From positions 35,062,931-35,126,930 of the forward strand of contig CM053326.1 of NCBI GenBank assembly GCA_028583605.1: 64,000 bases of DNA, read 5' to 3'. The position numbers and the translations under genes were made by a program. Below, piece after piece: positions 32,321-43,369 of this stretch. Below the pieces are notes generated by a model. It was given only the letters and a program-made list of their open reading frames with translations. It was not told where the DNA came from and did not search any database. Within the stretch, counting starts at the first letter, position 1, and every line of letters starts with the position of its first letter. The stretch comes from Dastarcus helophoroides. Taxonomy: Eukaryota; Arthropoda; Insecta; Coleoptera; Bothrideridae.

Positions 32321-32990
32321 AAAATGAAAGTCCAGATTTCCCAATTAAAGTGGAAATGTGAAGGAAGAACGAAATTGTAAAAACGGAAATTTAAAAAAAT
32401 TTAGATTTAGTAAACAAAAGCAAAAATTGCCACTTGTCTACAAAAAAAATCGATATTACGAAAATAGTGATCATTTCAAAAAAAAACTAAATTTGTATAA
32501 CTCGAATTTTCAAGTTTAAACGTATTAACAAAAATAATAAAAATCACAAAATTTTAAATCAAAAGAAAAAAATTATAAACAATTTAATTTCTAGAACAAA
32601 GTGTAAATTTTGAATGAAAAAACCCAAATTTTCTAAATTAAGGTCAAGAATTTAGGAAAAAAATAAAAACTATAAGTTCTAACTCAGAATTCAGAGAAAA
32701 ATACCAAATTTTGGAAAAAAGGCTTTCGAAATGTATTGTACATATAAATATGGCAACAAAAATCCCCGAAATTTTGAGTTTCAAAATCTAAGAGTTAAAT
32801 CTAGATACTAGACTTTTTTCTCTTTTAAAATCAAAATTTACTGGCATTTCAAAACTATTTTTTAATCTCGTGACTTCAACATTTTTACAAGCAGATGCAT
32901 GAGTTCAAAATTTGATAACTTAAATTTTAGTTCATTCTAAATGTTGACTTTTTTTCTCAAGTTTCTTCAGGGGAAAAATTTGGGGATCCG
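32321..32990 (+). repeat. Degenerate satellite-like tract
   Basis: A-rich words continue from the right arm to about 32990, where more ordinary sequence begins. No coding potential. Confidence 0.6.
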
Positions 32991-33149
32991 GGCATAGAGA
33001 ATCAGTGAAAATTGCCGCCCCTCTTGATCAGTCGCCCTTGTGCGACCCACAATCAGCACACCTACACGCGCCGGTCCTGCAGAGGAGCACCAGACTTTTG
33101 CATTGTTAAAATTTGTTATGAAGATATTTTTTCTTTTATTTTAACCAAA

Positions 33150-33239
33150 AAGGAATTGATATATCAATGATATATATCAGATATAATACCTGATATATAT
33201 CACTGATATGATATTTACAAAAATATCATGATATTTGCC
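33150..33239. repeat. Palindromic hAT-like terminus split by another hAT
   Basis: The region is made of gatatatatc-type palindromes. Together with 34258-34272 it forms tatttgccaaccctg, the inverse of CAGGGTTGGCAAATA, a typical hAT end. The element at 33240-34257 was inserted 15 bases before that end. The other end of this older element was not identified. Confidence 0.6.
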
Positions 33240-34257
33240 CAGGGGCGGCCTTAGCCATTGCGAGGCTCCGGGCGGATAGATCTTTAAGAGGCCTTCGTCT
33301 TTGTGGAATTAGTTTTAACATAGACGTAGTCAGAATAGGGCAGGGTAGGGCGCTCAACATTTCAACGGTATTTTTTAAGATCGTTATTTTTTGAAATCTT
33401 CGAAATTTGGATAATTTTTAAAGTTTTCCGAAAGGATCGGTTTTTATTTTAGATTCAATTTTCTGACCGTTTTCGCAAAGTTCGACTCTATTTCCAGATT
33501 TCTAAGTTAATCTGAAAATTCGATTACGAAGTTCATGTAGTTAAATGAAAATATACATATACTCGGAACGTTTTCAGGTTTTCTTTTTTTATCAATTTTT
33601 CAAAATGATTCTTGCTCTTCCCTGAACTAAGTTCTGCCTAGGCTTATGAATTTCAATGATGATGTTTGACTAGAAATGCAAAGTCGTAAATAAATATATT
33701 TGGACTTTTAAAATTGTTTATTGGAAACTAAGAAAAATTAATAAACAGAAAGATCTTTTTTGGTGGAACGGACCGGTCCTTGGGTATCTTCAAAAAAATC
33801 CTTCTTGGCTTCAGGGGACAAGTTTTGTCCTTCAATTTTAAACAAAGATAACAAACTATAAATCATGATAAACAAGGTGCATTAATGTCTTAAAAGGATC
33901 AGGGACTTAGAAATGATGACGATGAAACACGGTAATTCCCCGAATCCTAAACACGAAGAAAATGGAGTACTATCAGATTTTGTTTAGCCCTTGTAGTTGG
34001 CAGCACTTGTGGCACTGGTACGAAATTTCGTCAATGTGAAAGAGAAGGAAAGGAACATTCATTGGAGCAAATAAGACAGATATCAGCGCGATAACTACCA
34101 CGCAAGGGAGCAGCGAATCCAATTTTATAATGCGCGGTTAAGGCTCGAAATTCAAATGAACATTAGAATTCGTGCTATTGCGCGAGTGCGCGAGGCCCCC
34201 TACAAGAGCGAGGCCCCGGGCGGTTGCCCTTCTTGCCACCCTCAAAGGCCGCCCCTG
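33240..34257. mobile_element. Non-autonomous hAT element, 1018 bp
   Basis: The ends are caggggcggccttag and, inverted, CAGGGGCGGCCTTTG. It is flanked by the perfect 8-base duplication tatttgcc (33232-33239 and 34258-34265). Subterminal cgaggctccgggcgg and its inverse ccgcccggggcctcg are also paired. No transposase ORF is present, so it needs a helper. It carries a small retroposon at 33757-33838, inserted later. Confidence 0.92.
33757..33838 (+). mobile_element. Penelope-like short retroposon, copy 8
   Basis: An abridged copy: tttttggtggaacggaccgg, ccttgggtatcttcaaaa, then a jump to tcttggcttcaggggacaag and ttttgtccttcaa. The hairpin core is deleted. No clear target duplication. It lies inside the hAT element. 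Confidence 0.75.
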
Positions 34258-34478
34258 TATTTGCCAACCCTGTTTTAAAGTAAAGATGGAAAATTAAGTT
34301 AGGAATTTTGGGAAACATTTTAAAATTAATCTCGAAATATTAATCTTAATTTTGGTCTTGAAACTACGATATTCCACTTTTCTTTTTGAATTTTCAACTT
34401 GTTAAAAATTTTATTAAAAAAAACCTAATTTTAACTTATCTCATATTTTCAAGAAAAAGTTAAACATTTCTATCCTAA

Positions 34479-34684
34479 TTTTTGGTGAAACGGACTGGTC
34501 CTTGGTTATCTTCAAAAATTGATTAAAAAACACAACAAAAGTTGCTCTAATGCGTTTCAATAGCCAAGCTATTATCTTGATTCTTCTGTCTGAAGATGAT
34601 AGATTGGCTATTGAAACGCGTTAGAGCAACTTTTGTTGTGTTTTTTAATCTTTCTGGGTTTCAGAGGACAAGATTTGTATTTCA
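34479..34684 (+). mobile_element. Penelope-like short retroposon, copy 9 (inverted dimer)
   Basis: A left inverted unit and a right direct unit meet near 34580. The duplication atttctatcctaa (34466-34478) and atttctatcttaa (34685-34697) differs at one base in 13. The right unit reads ctgaagatgatag, tggctattgaaacgcgttag, and ends ttgtatttca. The short plus ORF at 34633 reads through its end and is an artefact. Confidence 0.88.
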
Positions 34685-34819
34685 ATTTCTATCTTAAAGT
34701 CGATATATTAGGAGAAGAGTATAAAAAATGTCCAATCCTCACTAAAAAGTTTAGTAAAAATGTTGCAAGTTTGAAAAAAATTCTGGCTAGAAAAAATACT
34801 CTGATTTTATTAGTTATAC

Positions 34820-36270
34820 TGTATAAAATGTAATTAATCCCTTTTTCTAAGTAATGGGTAATTGAATTACTTTTTAACCACTGGTAATCTAATTCGAAGT
34901 AATTTCATAACTTTTTCTGAAAAAGTAATGAAAAATGTAATGATTCCTTTTTAAAAGTAATTTGCCTGTTCTGATCGTAACCTAGAATATAATATTCTAC
35001 AGCTGGATTCACATGAATAAATATTTGTGTTGTGCGTTGTCTTTTGAAATTTAAAAAAACATATATTTTACCGAAGATCACATACTTTATGATGTAAATA
35101 CTTATTTTGTGTCTTATACTGCCGAATCCGTTGTGTGCCTCCTAAACTCTTCAAATACAATGGCAAAAACCGTAAATATAACCTAACTTTTTATCACAAA
35201 CACAACGCAGCACACAAATTTTTATTGATGTGAATCCATTTTAAGGTCATAACTATTGTGCATGGAGGTGATGCGGAGTAATGACATATTTGCAATGTTA
35301 TCTTAAATAGGGTTTATCACTTCCCTGTTCCTTGAAAATCATGGATATGTCATTACACTACCGCTACTGCAGCTAACGATAACAATATCGTTGAAAACAA
35401 TCCTTTGTTTTAATTTTAATAAAGACTGAAAACTTCTCGTGAAAAACAAAATAGTTTTAAGATTTTAAATATACTCATCCAAATGCTTGCTCAGTCATAC
35501 TTCTCAAACTGGATCCACATCAATTTGTGCTGTGCCGTTGTATTGTGAAATAAAAAAAATAATGTTTATGCAATGTCAATTATTTTGTGGCGAGAATAGT
35601 TATTTTATATGTTCTATCGGTTGCATCGTAAATTTTTTAAATACAAAAACCCTTGTTCGCCGTGGTCATGACCTCATTATTTTTGTCAAATACAACGCAC
35701 AAAGTATTTTATTTTTATTAAATAATATTAATGTGGCCACCTTTAGGGTGAAGCAGCATAACATCTTATAGGGAAGTATTTTTGGGAAATTGGTAATCTG
35801 ATGAGATGAAGGTGACTCAAACGTCGTCATTGGATTTCTCACAACCCTTTCGTCCATCGAATCAAATTCAAGATGCATTCTGCCCGCTATGCGTCAGTGG
35901 CTGTTTATTATCGTTCGAGGTCCCTCGGCTCTGAACTATGGATAAAAAGGTTGACTCATGGATTTAACTTTCTTCTTAATGTATCTACTAAAATTACGGT
36001 ACAAAATTTTTATATAATTGCCCATCATTAGCCTTACTACACAATCTTTACATTAATTTTAGGAAACGGTACATTTCTATGCGTTTTATAAAAACAACTG
36101 TCATGCAAAAACAATTTCTAAAAATAACGCATTAGCAAGTGCGCTTTTTCTGCTACTTGTAATGCATATTAATGACCACTTTTTTTCCTCTCTGCAATTG
36201 TTTTGTAATGATTACAAGCATATGTAAAGTAATGGTAAAATGGGGCCAATTTTTGTCATTGGTTTTTATG
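34820..36270. other. Mixed repeats with GTAATTAC-like ends and small MITEs
   Basis: Segments such as gtaatgggtaattgaattac (34850) and tacttgtaatgcat (36160) resemble TIR regions of non-autonomous insect elements and could bound one old element. Inside are the short MITE at 35004-35239 and a related arm pair at 35508-35720. ORFs at 35487-35771 and 35666-35878 have no recognisable content. Confidence 0.35.
35004..35239. repeat. Short MITE with 40 bp inverted ends
   Basis: The left end tggattcacatgaataaata and the following ttgtgttgtgcgttgt are mirrored by acaacgcagcacacaaattt and tattgatgtgaatcca on the right. A diverged relative is at 35508-35720 (ctggatccacatcaattt and caacgcacaaagtatttt). 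No ORF; superfamily unknown. Confidence 0.7.
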
Positions 36271-37080
36271 AAATGCAGGAAATCCACTTTTACTGAATAT
36301 ATATCCGATGTTTTTGCCTAATTAGTTAAAATTTATTCCGTCTGCATTTGAGAATTGATTAGAAAACTTTCACATTTATTCAATCCTCCGAGTCTAGGCC
36401 AGTATTGCGTTGCTCTTCCAATTATTGCATAATCGATTTAAATTATTTAAATTGGTCGTGTAATTGACTAGGAAAATAAAAATTGATAGGTTTACATTGA
36501 CAAACTGCTTAATGGTTTATTATCTTCAATTTAATACTATCATAATAACAAAAGTATTTAATTATGCTTGGAATAATGATCTTTTTAAATAATAATAGAA
36601 AAAAGATTATTCAAGGCAATAATTGCGAAAGTAGGTAGGAGGATAGAAGGTTGATTTAAATAGGAAATGTTGAAATATCAGTCTTCCTTGTAAATAAAAC
36701 ATCTTTATCGCAGTTTCATGTTCCATGGTTTGTTCCGGACTGCTTAACGTTTTTTATCGATTTACAATAAATTGCCATTCAAATTAAACAACAAAACGTT
36801 TTGGTAATTTATTATACATCAAAATAATCAGACAATGTCAAACAAGTTACAACAATAGTACACGGAATTTAAACGACTAAAGTTTTAGTCTATCCCCTAA
36901 ATCTCTGGAAAAAGTCGAACTTTATCTAGAAAAATTAACTTTTATTTTTCTAAATTTCGGCATTTGCCGGCCAGTTTTAAATCAAAAATATCGAAAATAT
37001 TTAAAAATTAATTTTAAGATTTTTCTCTTGCTGTATTATTATATTTAATATTTGGATTATATTAACACTCTATTTTTCGA
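36271..37080. other. AT-rich sequence, nothing recognised
   Basis: No ORF, element end or repeat that I could identify in this stretch. Confidence 0.4.
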
Positions 37081-37339
37081 AATTTCGACTTTAATCTTGA
37101 AATGGAGAACCTTTTTCTCGAAACTTCGAAAGTAAATTCAATTTAACGATTTCGTTTAAAATTCAAAATTACTATTCTTTTTATTTGAACTTTTTTCGAA
37201 ATTAGACGTTAATTTTGAAATGTGTTTGTTTCTCAAAGCCCGGAGAAATATTTTTTGATGTAAATTATAGGTTAGTTTCAAGTTTAAGCTTTCCATTTTT
37301 ACTTTTTTGTTTCTTAAAATTTCGATTTTAAACTGGAAA

Positions 37340-37440
37340 TAACAGTAGAACCCCGCTGATCAGACCTCGGATGGCTCGGCTCTGAGTAATCTGAACCATT
37401 TTAGTACCAGATAAAATTATTATTTTTTATTTTTTTTGAA
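37340..37440 (+). repeat. Tigger-like left terminus fragment
   Basis: The sequence acagtagaaccccgctgatc followed by agacctcggatgg resembles the CAGTAGAACCCCG-type termini of Tigger elements. The right end and a transposase are not seen. Confidence 0.5.
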
Positions 37441-37659
37441 TTTGTAGGCTTGTACAGGGTTAGTCTTATTAAATGGACCCCTCCTTTATTTTCTTTATTT
37501 TAGAATATTTTAAAATGCAGTCCTACATAGTGCTATCGCAATTTATTAAATTTTCCGTAAAAAAAAGTATTTTGGTGTATGTATACCCTTTGAATCGATA
37601 TTAAGTTTGTTTTTTCTTACAGAACACCTTTTAGATTTTTACATATTTGGATTCTGCTA

Positions 37660-39786
37660 GTTTTAAAACAGAACAAATTTGAAAAATAGGCAAACTTTTT
37701 AGAAAAAAGCCAATACTGAAAGAAAAATTAACGAATAAAATCGAAATATGAAAATAAAAAAAGAGGAATATTGAATAACAAGTCGAAATTTCTTCGAATT
37801 TTATATGTACAAAAAGACGAGTTTTTTTAGAAAAAACATTTAGCCGAATTTGTGAAAAATATTAAAATTTTGAAAAGGGGGTAAATTTGAAAAGAAAAGT
37901 AGACATTTCAGAAAAATCAAGAAAAATTTGAAACCCAAATAAAGTTAAAATTTGAGAAAAAAAGCAAATTTTAAAAATAAAATCGGAATGTCCAGAAAAA
38001 AACTAGTTTTAAAGAAAAAAGTCTAAATTTTCTAATTAAAGCGAATGCCGAATTAACATTTTGGAATTAACATTGAAATATAGAAAAAAAGACAAATAAC
38101 AAACAGAAAAAAAATTTGATTTTTTTTTAATTTAACAAAATTTTGAGACTATTGGGGAAATTAAAAAAAAATTGTAAAAAGGAAAGAAGCCAAATTTCCC
38201 TGAGAATTTCAAATTTTGAGAAAACAAAGTCGAATTTTGGAAGTAAACCGCAATTTCGGAAATGAAAAGACGAATAATGTTGGCGAAAAAAATGAAATTT
38301 CGAGGAAAAGACGAATGGTCGAATAAAAGGAGGACTTTAATGATAGAATGTAAATTTTTATCACATGAGGTATTTTGGGTATAAAGTTACCTATATCTAT
38401 GTCGAAATAAAGAAAACGAAATAAGATTCTACAAAAGCTGAATTCTGGAAAATGCTGCTTTTTATAAAATAAAAGCATTTTGATGAAAATAGTCGAAATT
38501 TCCAGAAAATGTACGAAAGTTCGAGAAAAAAATTGGAATTTGGAAAGAAGCCTTAGATTCTTCAACTGTTCAGAAAAAAAATCGAATTTTCGAAATACTG
38601 ATAAAGGGCGGATTTTGAAAATGAAATTTCCATAAAGTCGGATTTAAAAAAAGTTGAAATTTTGAAAAAACAATTTTAGAAAAAGTTAAAAAATATTGAT
38701 AAAAAAGGTTAATTCGAAAAAAGTCGACATTTTTGGAAAAAGAACTATAACTTCTAAGAAAATTAAAAATTAATAATAATAAATTTCTCAAAGGAAATTA
38801 CTAATAATAAAACCTGAATTTGTGAAAGGACGAATTTTGGCGAAAAGAGCCTGAAATTTCGAAGAAAAAAGAACGCGAAGACCCGAAGCAAAGCCGTAAA
38901 ACTTTCGGAAAAATATTCCGAGGCTATTTAATATATTTTTGCTTGACATTTTTTCATTCATCGGATAATACGATCTTTTTTGGGTTCCGACTTACCACTT
39001 ACTCCCGGACCCGGATGATGTTGATTTGAAAATTCGAAGTTTTGAAGAAAAAAATTGAAAATTCTAAATTAAACTTGTGTCAGTCTTTTTGCAACATTTT
39101 TAGCTTTTTTTCCCATACATTTTTTTAGAAATTTCACAATTATTTTGACACTTTTCTCGAAATGTTAATTTTAAAGTGTGCACTTTATTTTTTAAAGTTA
39201 AAAATTAAAAATGTTGAGTATTAATTTGAAATTCGTCTTCTCTTTCGAAGTTTCGAGTTTTCTTCGAACTGTAAACTAACTGTAAATCCGATTTTTTTTT
39301 ATTAAAACACTTCGAGTTGATGACAAAATTTCGAATTTGAACGTTTTTTTATTATTCCAAATCAACTTTTTTCTAGAATTTTCGATTTTTGAGTGGCAAT
39401 TTTAAAAAAATGATTACAATTTTGAGTGTAAACTTGAAATTATGAGTAAAATGTCATGACTTGTAAAGAAAATGTCATAAATAGAAATAATTTTGAACAT
39501 TTCCTAGAAATTTTTATTATAAATGCCGAAATTTTAAGAAACAAAAATTGGAATCTTCAATTTAAACAAATTTCATGTTTTTTTCAGAATTTCCACTTTT
39601 TCTGCCAATAAAAATTCTTCCCGAACCTTCGAAACTAATTTCCAAATTTTAAACTAAAAAATTCGTCATTTTTCTTAATATTTTGAGTTTAATATGGAAT
39701 ACAAATTAACCTCAATATTGTAAGGTTGTTTCTTAAAGATTCGACTTTTTAAATCACGAAATTTGAACATTGCCATGTCTCATGAA
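37660..39786 (+). repeat. Degenerate satellite-like tract with strand switch near 39,060
   Basis: Up to about 38900 the plus strand is A-rich (gtcgaaatttgaaaa words); after about 39060 it becomes T-rich (cgaatttgaacgttttttt and similar). Minus ORFs of 118 and 73 codons (38209-38791) are phenylalanine-, leucine- and serine-rich products of the repeat and not genes. Confidence 0.7.
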
Positions 39787-42221
39787 TAAGGTTGCAAACG
39801 ATAGTTCGATGTTTTAAAAGCATCGATGCATCGTTTGTAAACATCGATGTTTTAACATCGATGGTAAAACATAAAAAATATCGATACATCGTTCAGTTTA
39901 CAAACGATGTTTGAAAAATCGATGTATCGCATCGGGACAAAAGTAGCTGTTGCATAGAATTGATGGACCAAACGACCACACAATTTTATAACGAATCAGC
40001 CGATGGCAGCAGTGTATATTTAAACAAATTAATGCTAAATTTGTATGCCGCAGGTATACAATGCAATTATTTGAAAATTCATAGTTTAGGTAATTTAATT
40101 TTGCTACCTATAAAAAAGCCCAATTTTTGAAAGAAATATGAAAATTTTAAGAAGTTTTTCGAGTACATAAATTTGAAAACTCGAAAACATTAACTGAATT
40201 TGTTAAACTTTCGATTTTAAATTCACAATTATTTATTATTTATTTACTATTTATTATTTTAAATTTTCAATAAAAAAAAAGTTCTTATCTATCAAATTTT
40301 CACTTCTTTTAAGATAACTTTTTTTTGCACAAATTAACTTTTTCGAATTTTTAATTTTGTATTTTAATTGAGAACCTCTAAATTTCGATCATTAAAAATT
40401 TTCATTATTTTCTCAAAATTCGTCTGTTTTTCAAAATTTCGGGTTTTTTGAAATTTTGGAATTTTTCCAAATTTCGTTTTTTCAAAATTTCAAATTCTTT
40501 TGAAAATTTTGAATTCATCAAAGATTTCCAAAACTCGATATTGCCTCAACATTTCGCTTTTTAATTTTTCTTGAAAATTTCAGCAACTTTCAAAATTTTT
40601 CGATTTTCTTAAAAATAGGAGACTTTTTGAAAATTTTGTCCTTTTTGAAAGTTTGGCTATTTTTCAAAATTTCGACCTTTCTTGAAAATCTTTACTTTGT
40701 TCAAAATTATAATTTTTAAATTAAATTAGTACGACTTCAAGTATTTAATCTTTTTTTGAAAATTTCGAGTTTCTCAAATTGTTGTCTTGACATTTTTTAA
40801 ATATTTTTCAAAACTGCAACTCTGTAAAATATCGAATTTCCACATTTTTGGAAATCTTATAGAAAATGTTTACATTTCGACTCTTAAAATGTTTATTCAA
40901 AATTCGTCAGTTAACATTTCGACTTTTTCGAAAGTTTCAAAAAAATTCAAAATTTCAGAAAGTCGAAATTTTCGAAAAAGTTGAAATTTTAACCGACGAA
41001 TTTTGACTTAAAATTTTATTAGTCGAAATTCATAAAACGTAAAAATTTTTAATTCTTTTGATAAAATTTTCAAAATTCGATACTTTCTCAAAACTTCGCC
41101 TTTTTTTTGAAAATTCCGACAGTTTGACATTTTTACAAAATTTTGCCCGAGTTTTTTAAAAACAATTTTATCATAATTTCGCCTTTGGAAAAATTTAATA
41201 TTTTACAAAAATTTTCGAAATTTAGTCTATAAAATTCTCGAAGTTTCTCAAAATTTTATTTTTGCTTCCAAAATTTTTACTTTTTTAAATATTTTGACAT
41301 TTTTAAAATAATTTTATTTTTATAAATTCTAGTTTTCCCGAGATTCGAACCTTTTTTTCAAACCCGGAATTTATCCTTGAATTTTTATCGAAAATTCGAG
41401 CATGTTTTATAAATATTTGAAATTAAAGTGAAAATTTTCAAGATTCTGAATTTAACTTTTTAATGTTGAAGTTTTTTCCAATGTTGGGCTGCAATCTCGA
41501 AATGTTTCCTTTTTTTTTTGAAAATTTTAATCTTTAAACCTAATCTTTAGTTCAAAACACGTAAATTTTGTATTTAAGTCAAACTTTGGAGGAAAAAATA
41601 AATAGAAAAAAATATAGGTTTAAACTCGGAAGAAAAATAATTGTCACTTAATTGTCACAAATAATTTGAAAAATTAGGCGTAGAAAGGCCATCAATTAAA
41701 ACAAAAAAATGTTTTAGAAACTTCGAGATTAAAGGCAAAATTTCGAATTTTTTTCTTGAAATTTTAAGATTAATGTCGAAATTTTACTTTTTTCTCGAAA
41801 TTTCAAGAAAAAAGTCAAAATTTCGAGTTAACCCGCAGTCGAACATTCGATATTAAAGTCGAAATTTTAAATTTAATTTCAGAATTTCTAGAAGAAAGTT
41901 AAAAATTTTAAAAAAAGTTGAATTTTCGAGAAATAAGTCTAAATTAAAGTCGAAATTTCAATTTTTTTCTCGGAATGTCGAGAAAAGAGTCGAACTTTTA
42001 GCGTTAAACTCGAAATTTCTAAAAAAAATTCTTTTTAAATTGATGTCCTTTCTACACCTTTGAAATTGTGTATTCTTAAACCCGCAATTAAATATTTAAA
42101 AACCATCGGAAAAACATCGATGTATTGTTACCTAATACCGATGTTTGAGACATCGAAGTTTCATTTAAAAAAATATCGATGTTCAAATATCAATGCTTTT
42201 TTGAACGATGTTGCATCCCTA
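39787..42221. mobile_element. hAT-like element carrying satellite DNA, 2.4 kb
   Basis: The left end is taaggttgcaaacgatag; the right end, inverted, is TAGGGATGCAACATCGTT. Both ends continue into clusters of atcgatg (39820-39930 and 42110-42210). The flanks ctcatgaa (39779-39786) and ctcaagaa (42222-42229) agree at 7 of 8 bases, as expected for an old hAT duplication. The interior (40090-42050) is nearly all T-rich or A-rich satellite-like sequence with no transposase. Confidence 0.72.
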
Positions 42222-42229
42222 CTCAAGAA

Positions 42230-42292
42230 CGGACACCTCCGATATAAGGACATATTTTGTTAGTGCCGAGATGTCCGCTTAAGAGAGATTTC
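42230..42292 (-). repeat. pogo/Tigger-like right terminus fragment
   Basis: The sequence cgagatgtccgcttaagaga followed by gatttcagta is the inverse of TACTGAAATCTCTCTTAAGC, a Tigger-type end. The hAT-like element to its left seems to have inserted into this older element. Confidence 0.5.
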
Positions 42293-42708
42293 AGTATATA
42301 TCCAAATAAGCCAAAATTTTAAAGAAGTTGGAATTTTCCAAAAGTCAAAATTTCGAAAAAAAAAGTTAATATTTTGGGAATCGAACGAGAAAAGGTCAAC
42401 ATTGTGAAAAAAGTGGATTGTAAAAGGTCGAAATAAATCAAAACTTTCAATAAAAATCGAATTCTACAAAAAAAAAGTCGGGATTCTCAAAAATGCGACC
42501 CACGAATCTTATCTTTTATGCAGGCGAAGAAGGTATTAGCTAGTTATAAGTATAAAATATAGTGATTTTGGATAACGATAACTAGCATGTAAAGATCTTT
42601 TCTTGAAGATCCCAGATTCGCAGAAGCACTAAAATCAAATTTACATTTTATTTATAACGCGTTTCAAATTTTTCGAAACTGTTTACTCGTTCCCAGCACG
42701 TTTTCAGC

Positions 42709-42894
42709 ATGCATTTAACGCCTCACAAGATCGACGTTGTCTTTAAAAATCGAAAGGGGTGGCGGTTCATCATCTATTTCCCCGGTTGCATCTACGCGAT
42801 ATTCTCGAGCTACTACGCAGTTCGCTACATTTCCACGAGGACGTTGAGCTCCTGGACCAGGGAGGCTGGACGCATACCAAATCGATGCTCGTGA
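42709..42894 (+). CDS. Candidate small membrane protein or terminal exon
   Basis: The ORF of 61 codons starts at ATG in the context ttttcagcatgc, which could also be a splice acceptor. It includes VVFKNRKGWRFIIYFPGC and then YAIFSSYYAVRYISTRTL, one likely membrane segment flanked by basic residues, and ends in RIPNRCS. Base composition is close to even, clearly richer in G and C than the surroundings, and an aataaag polyadenylation-like signal follows at 43084. I do not recognise the family. It could be a small integral membrane protein, the last exon of a larger gene, or chance. Confidence 0.35.
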   Translation: MHLTPHKIDVVFKNRKGWRFIIYFPGCIYAIFSSYYAVRYISTRTLSSWTREAGRIPNRCS

Positions 42895-43369
42895 CCTCGA
42901 CCATGATATCGTGACCTTCCCAACGCAGTATTGTGTGATTCAGGCACGTTTTCGCCGTTTCCCTTTTTTCCTATTTTTTCGTGGGAATATATGGTTAGAC
43001 GTATTTCGTTTAAAACAAAAAAATCTTTCCCACGTTGTTGAGAAGGGAGTTTTCGAATAACTTTTTATTCTGGTAATTTAAAATAAAGAAATACGCGGTT
43101 AGTAATCGGACTTTTATTTGTATGTAGTACAAAAGGAAATATGTTGGTTATCAATGAGTTGCGTAGGTTTCGTTTACTGTGTATTGGCGTTGCATTTGTA
43201 TAAAAACTGTTTATCATAAATGTGTTGTTACAATACCTACGATTTAAAAATGTTATTTAATACAAAACTGTGACAAAAAAACCATTTTTATTTTTCTACA
43301 GAGGATGTCTTTGTTATCATTAATTTTAAAATAAATTAGAAAAAAATGAATACGATATGATGTTTTTCA

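Noticed and set aside
35487..35771. 94-codon plus-strand ORF
   Set aside because: It overlaps a diverged MITE arm pair and shows no domain or coding signature.
38209..38791. Minus-strand ORFs rich in Phe, Leu, Ser and Ile
   Set aside because: Their composition is that of the satellite tract, with no motif or splice context; the same applies to ORFs at 50387-50766, 54699-55631 and 59075-62449.
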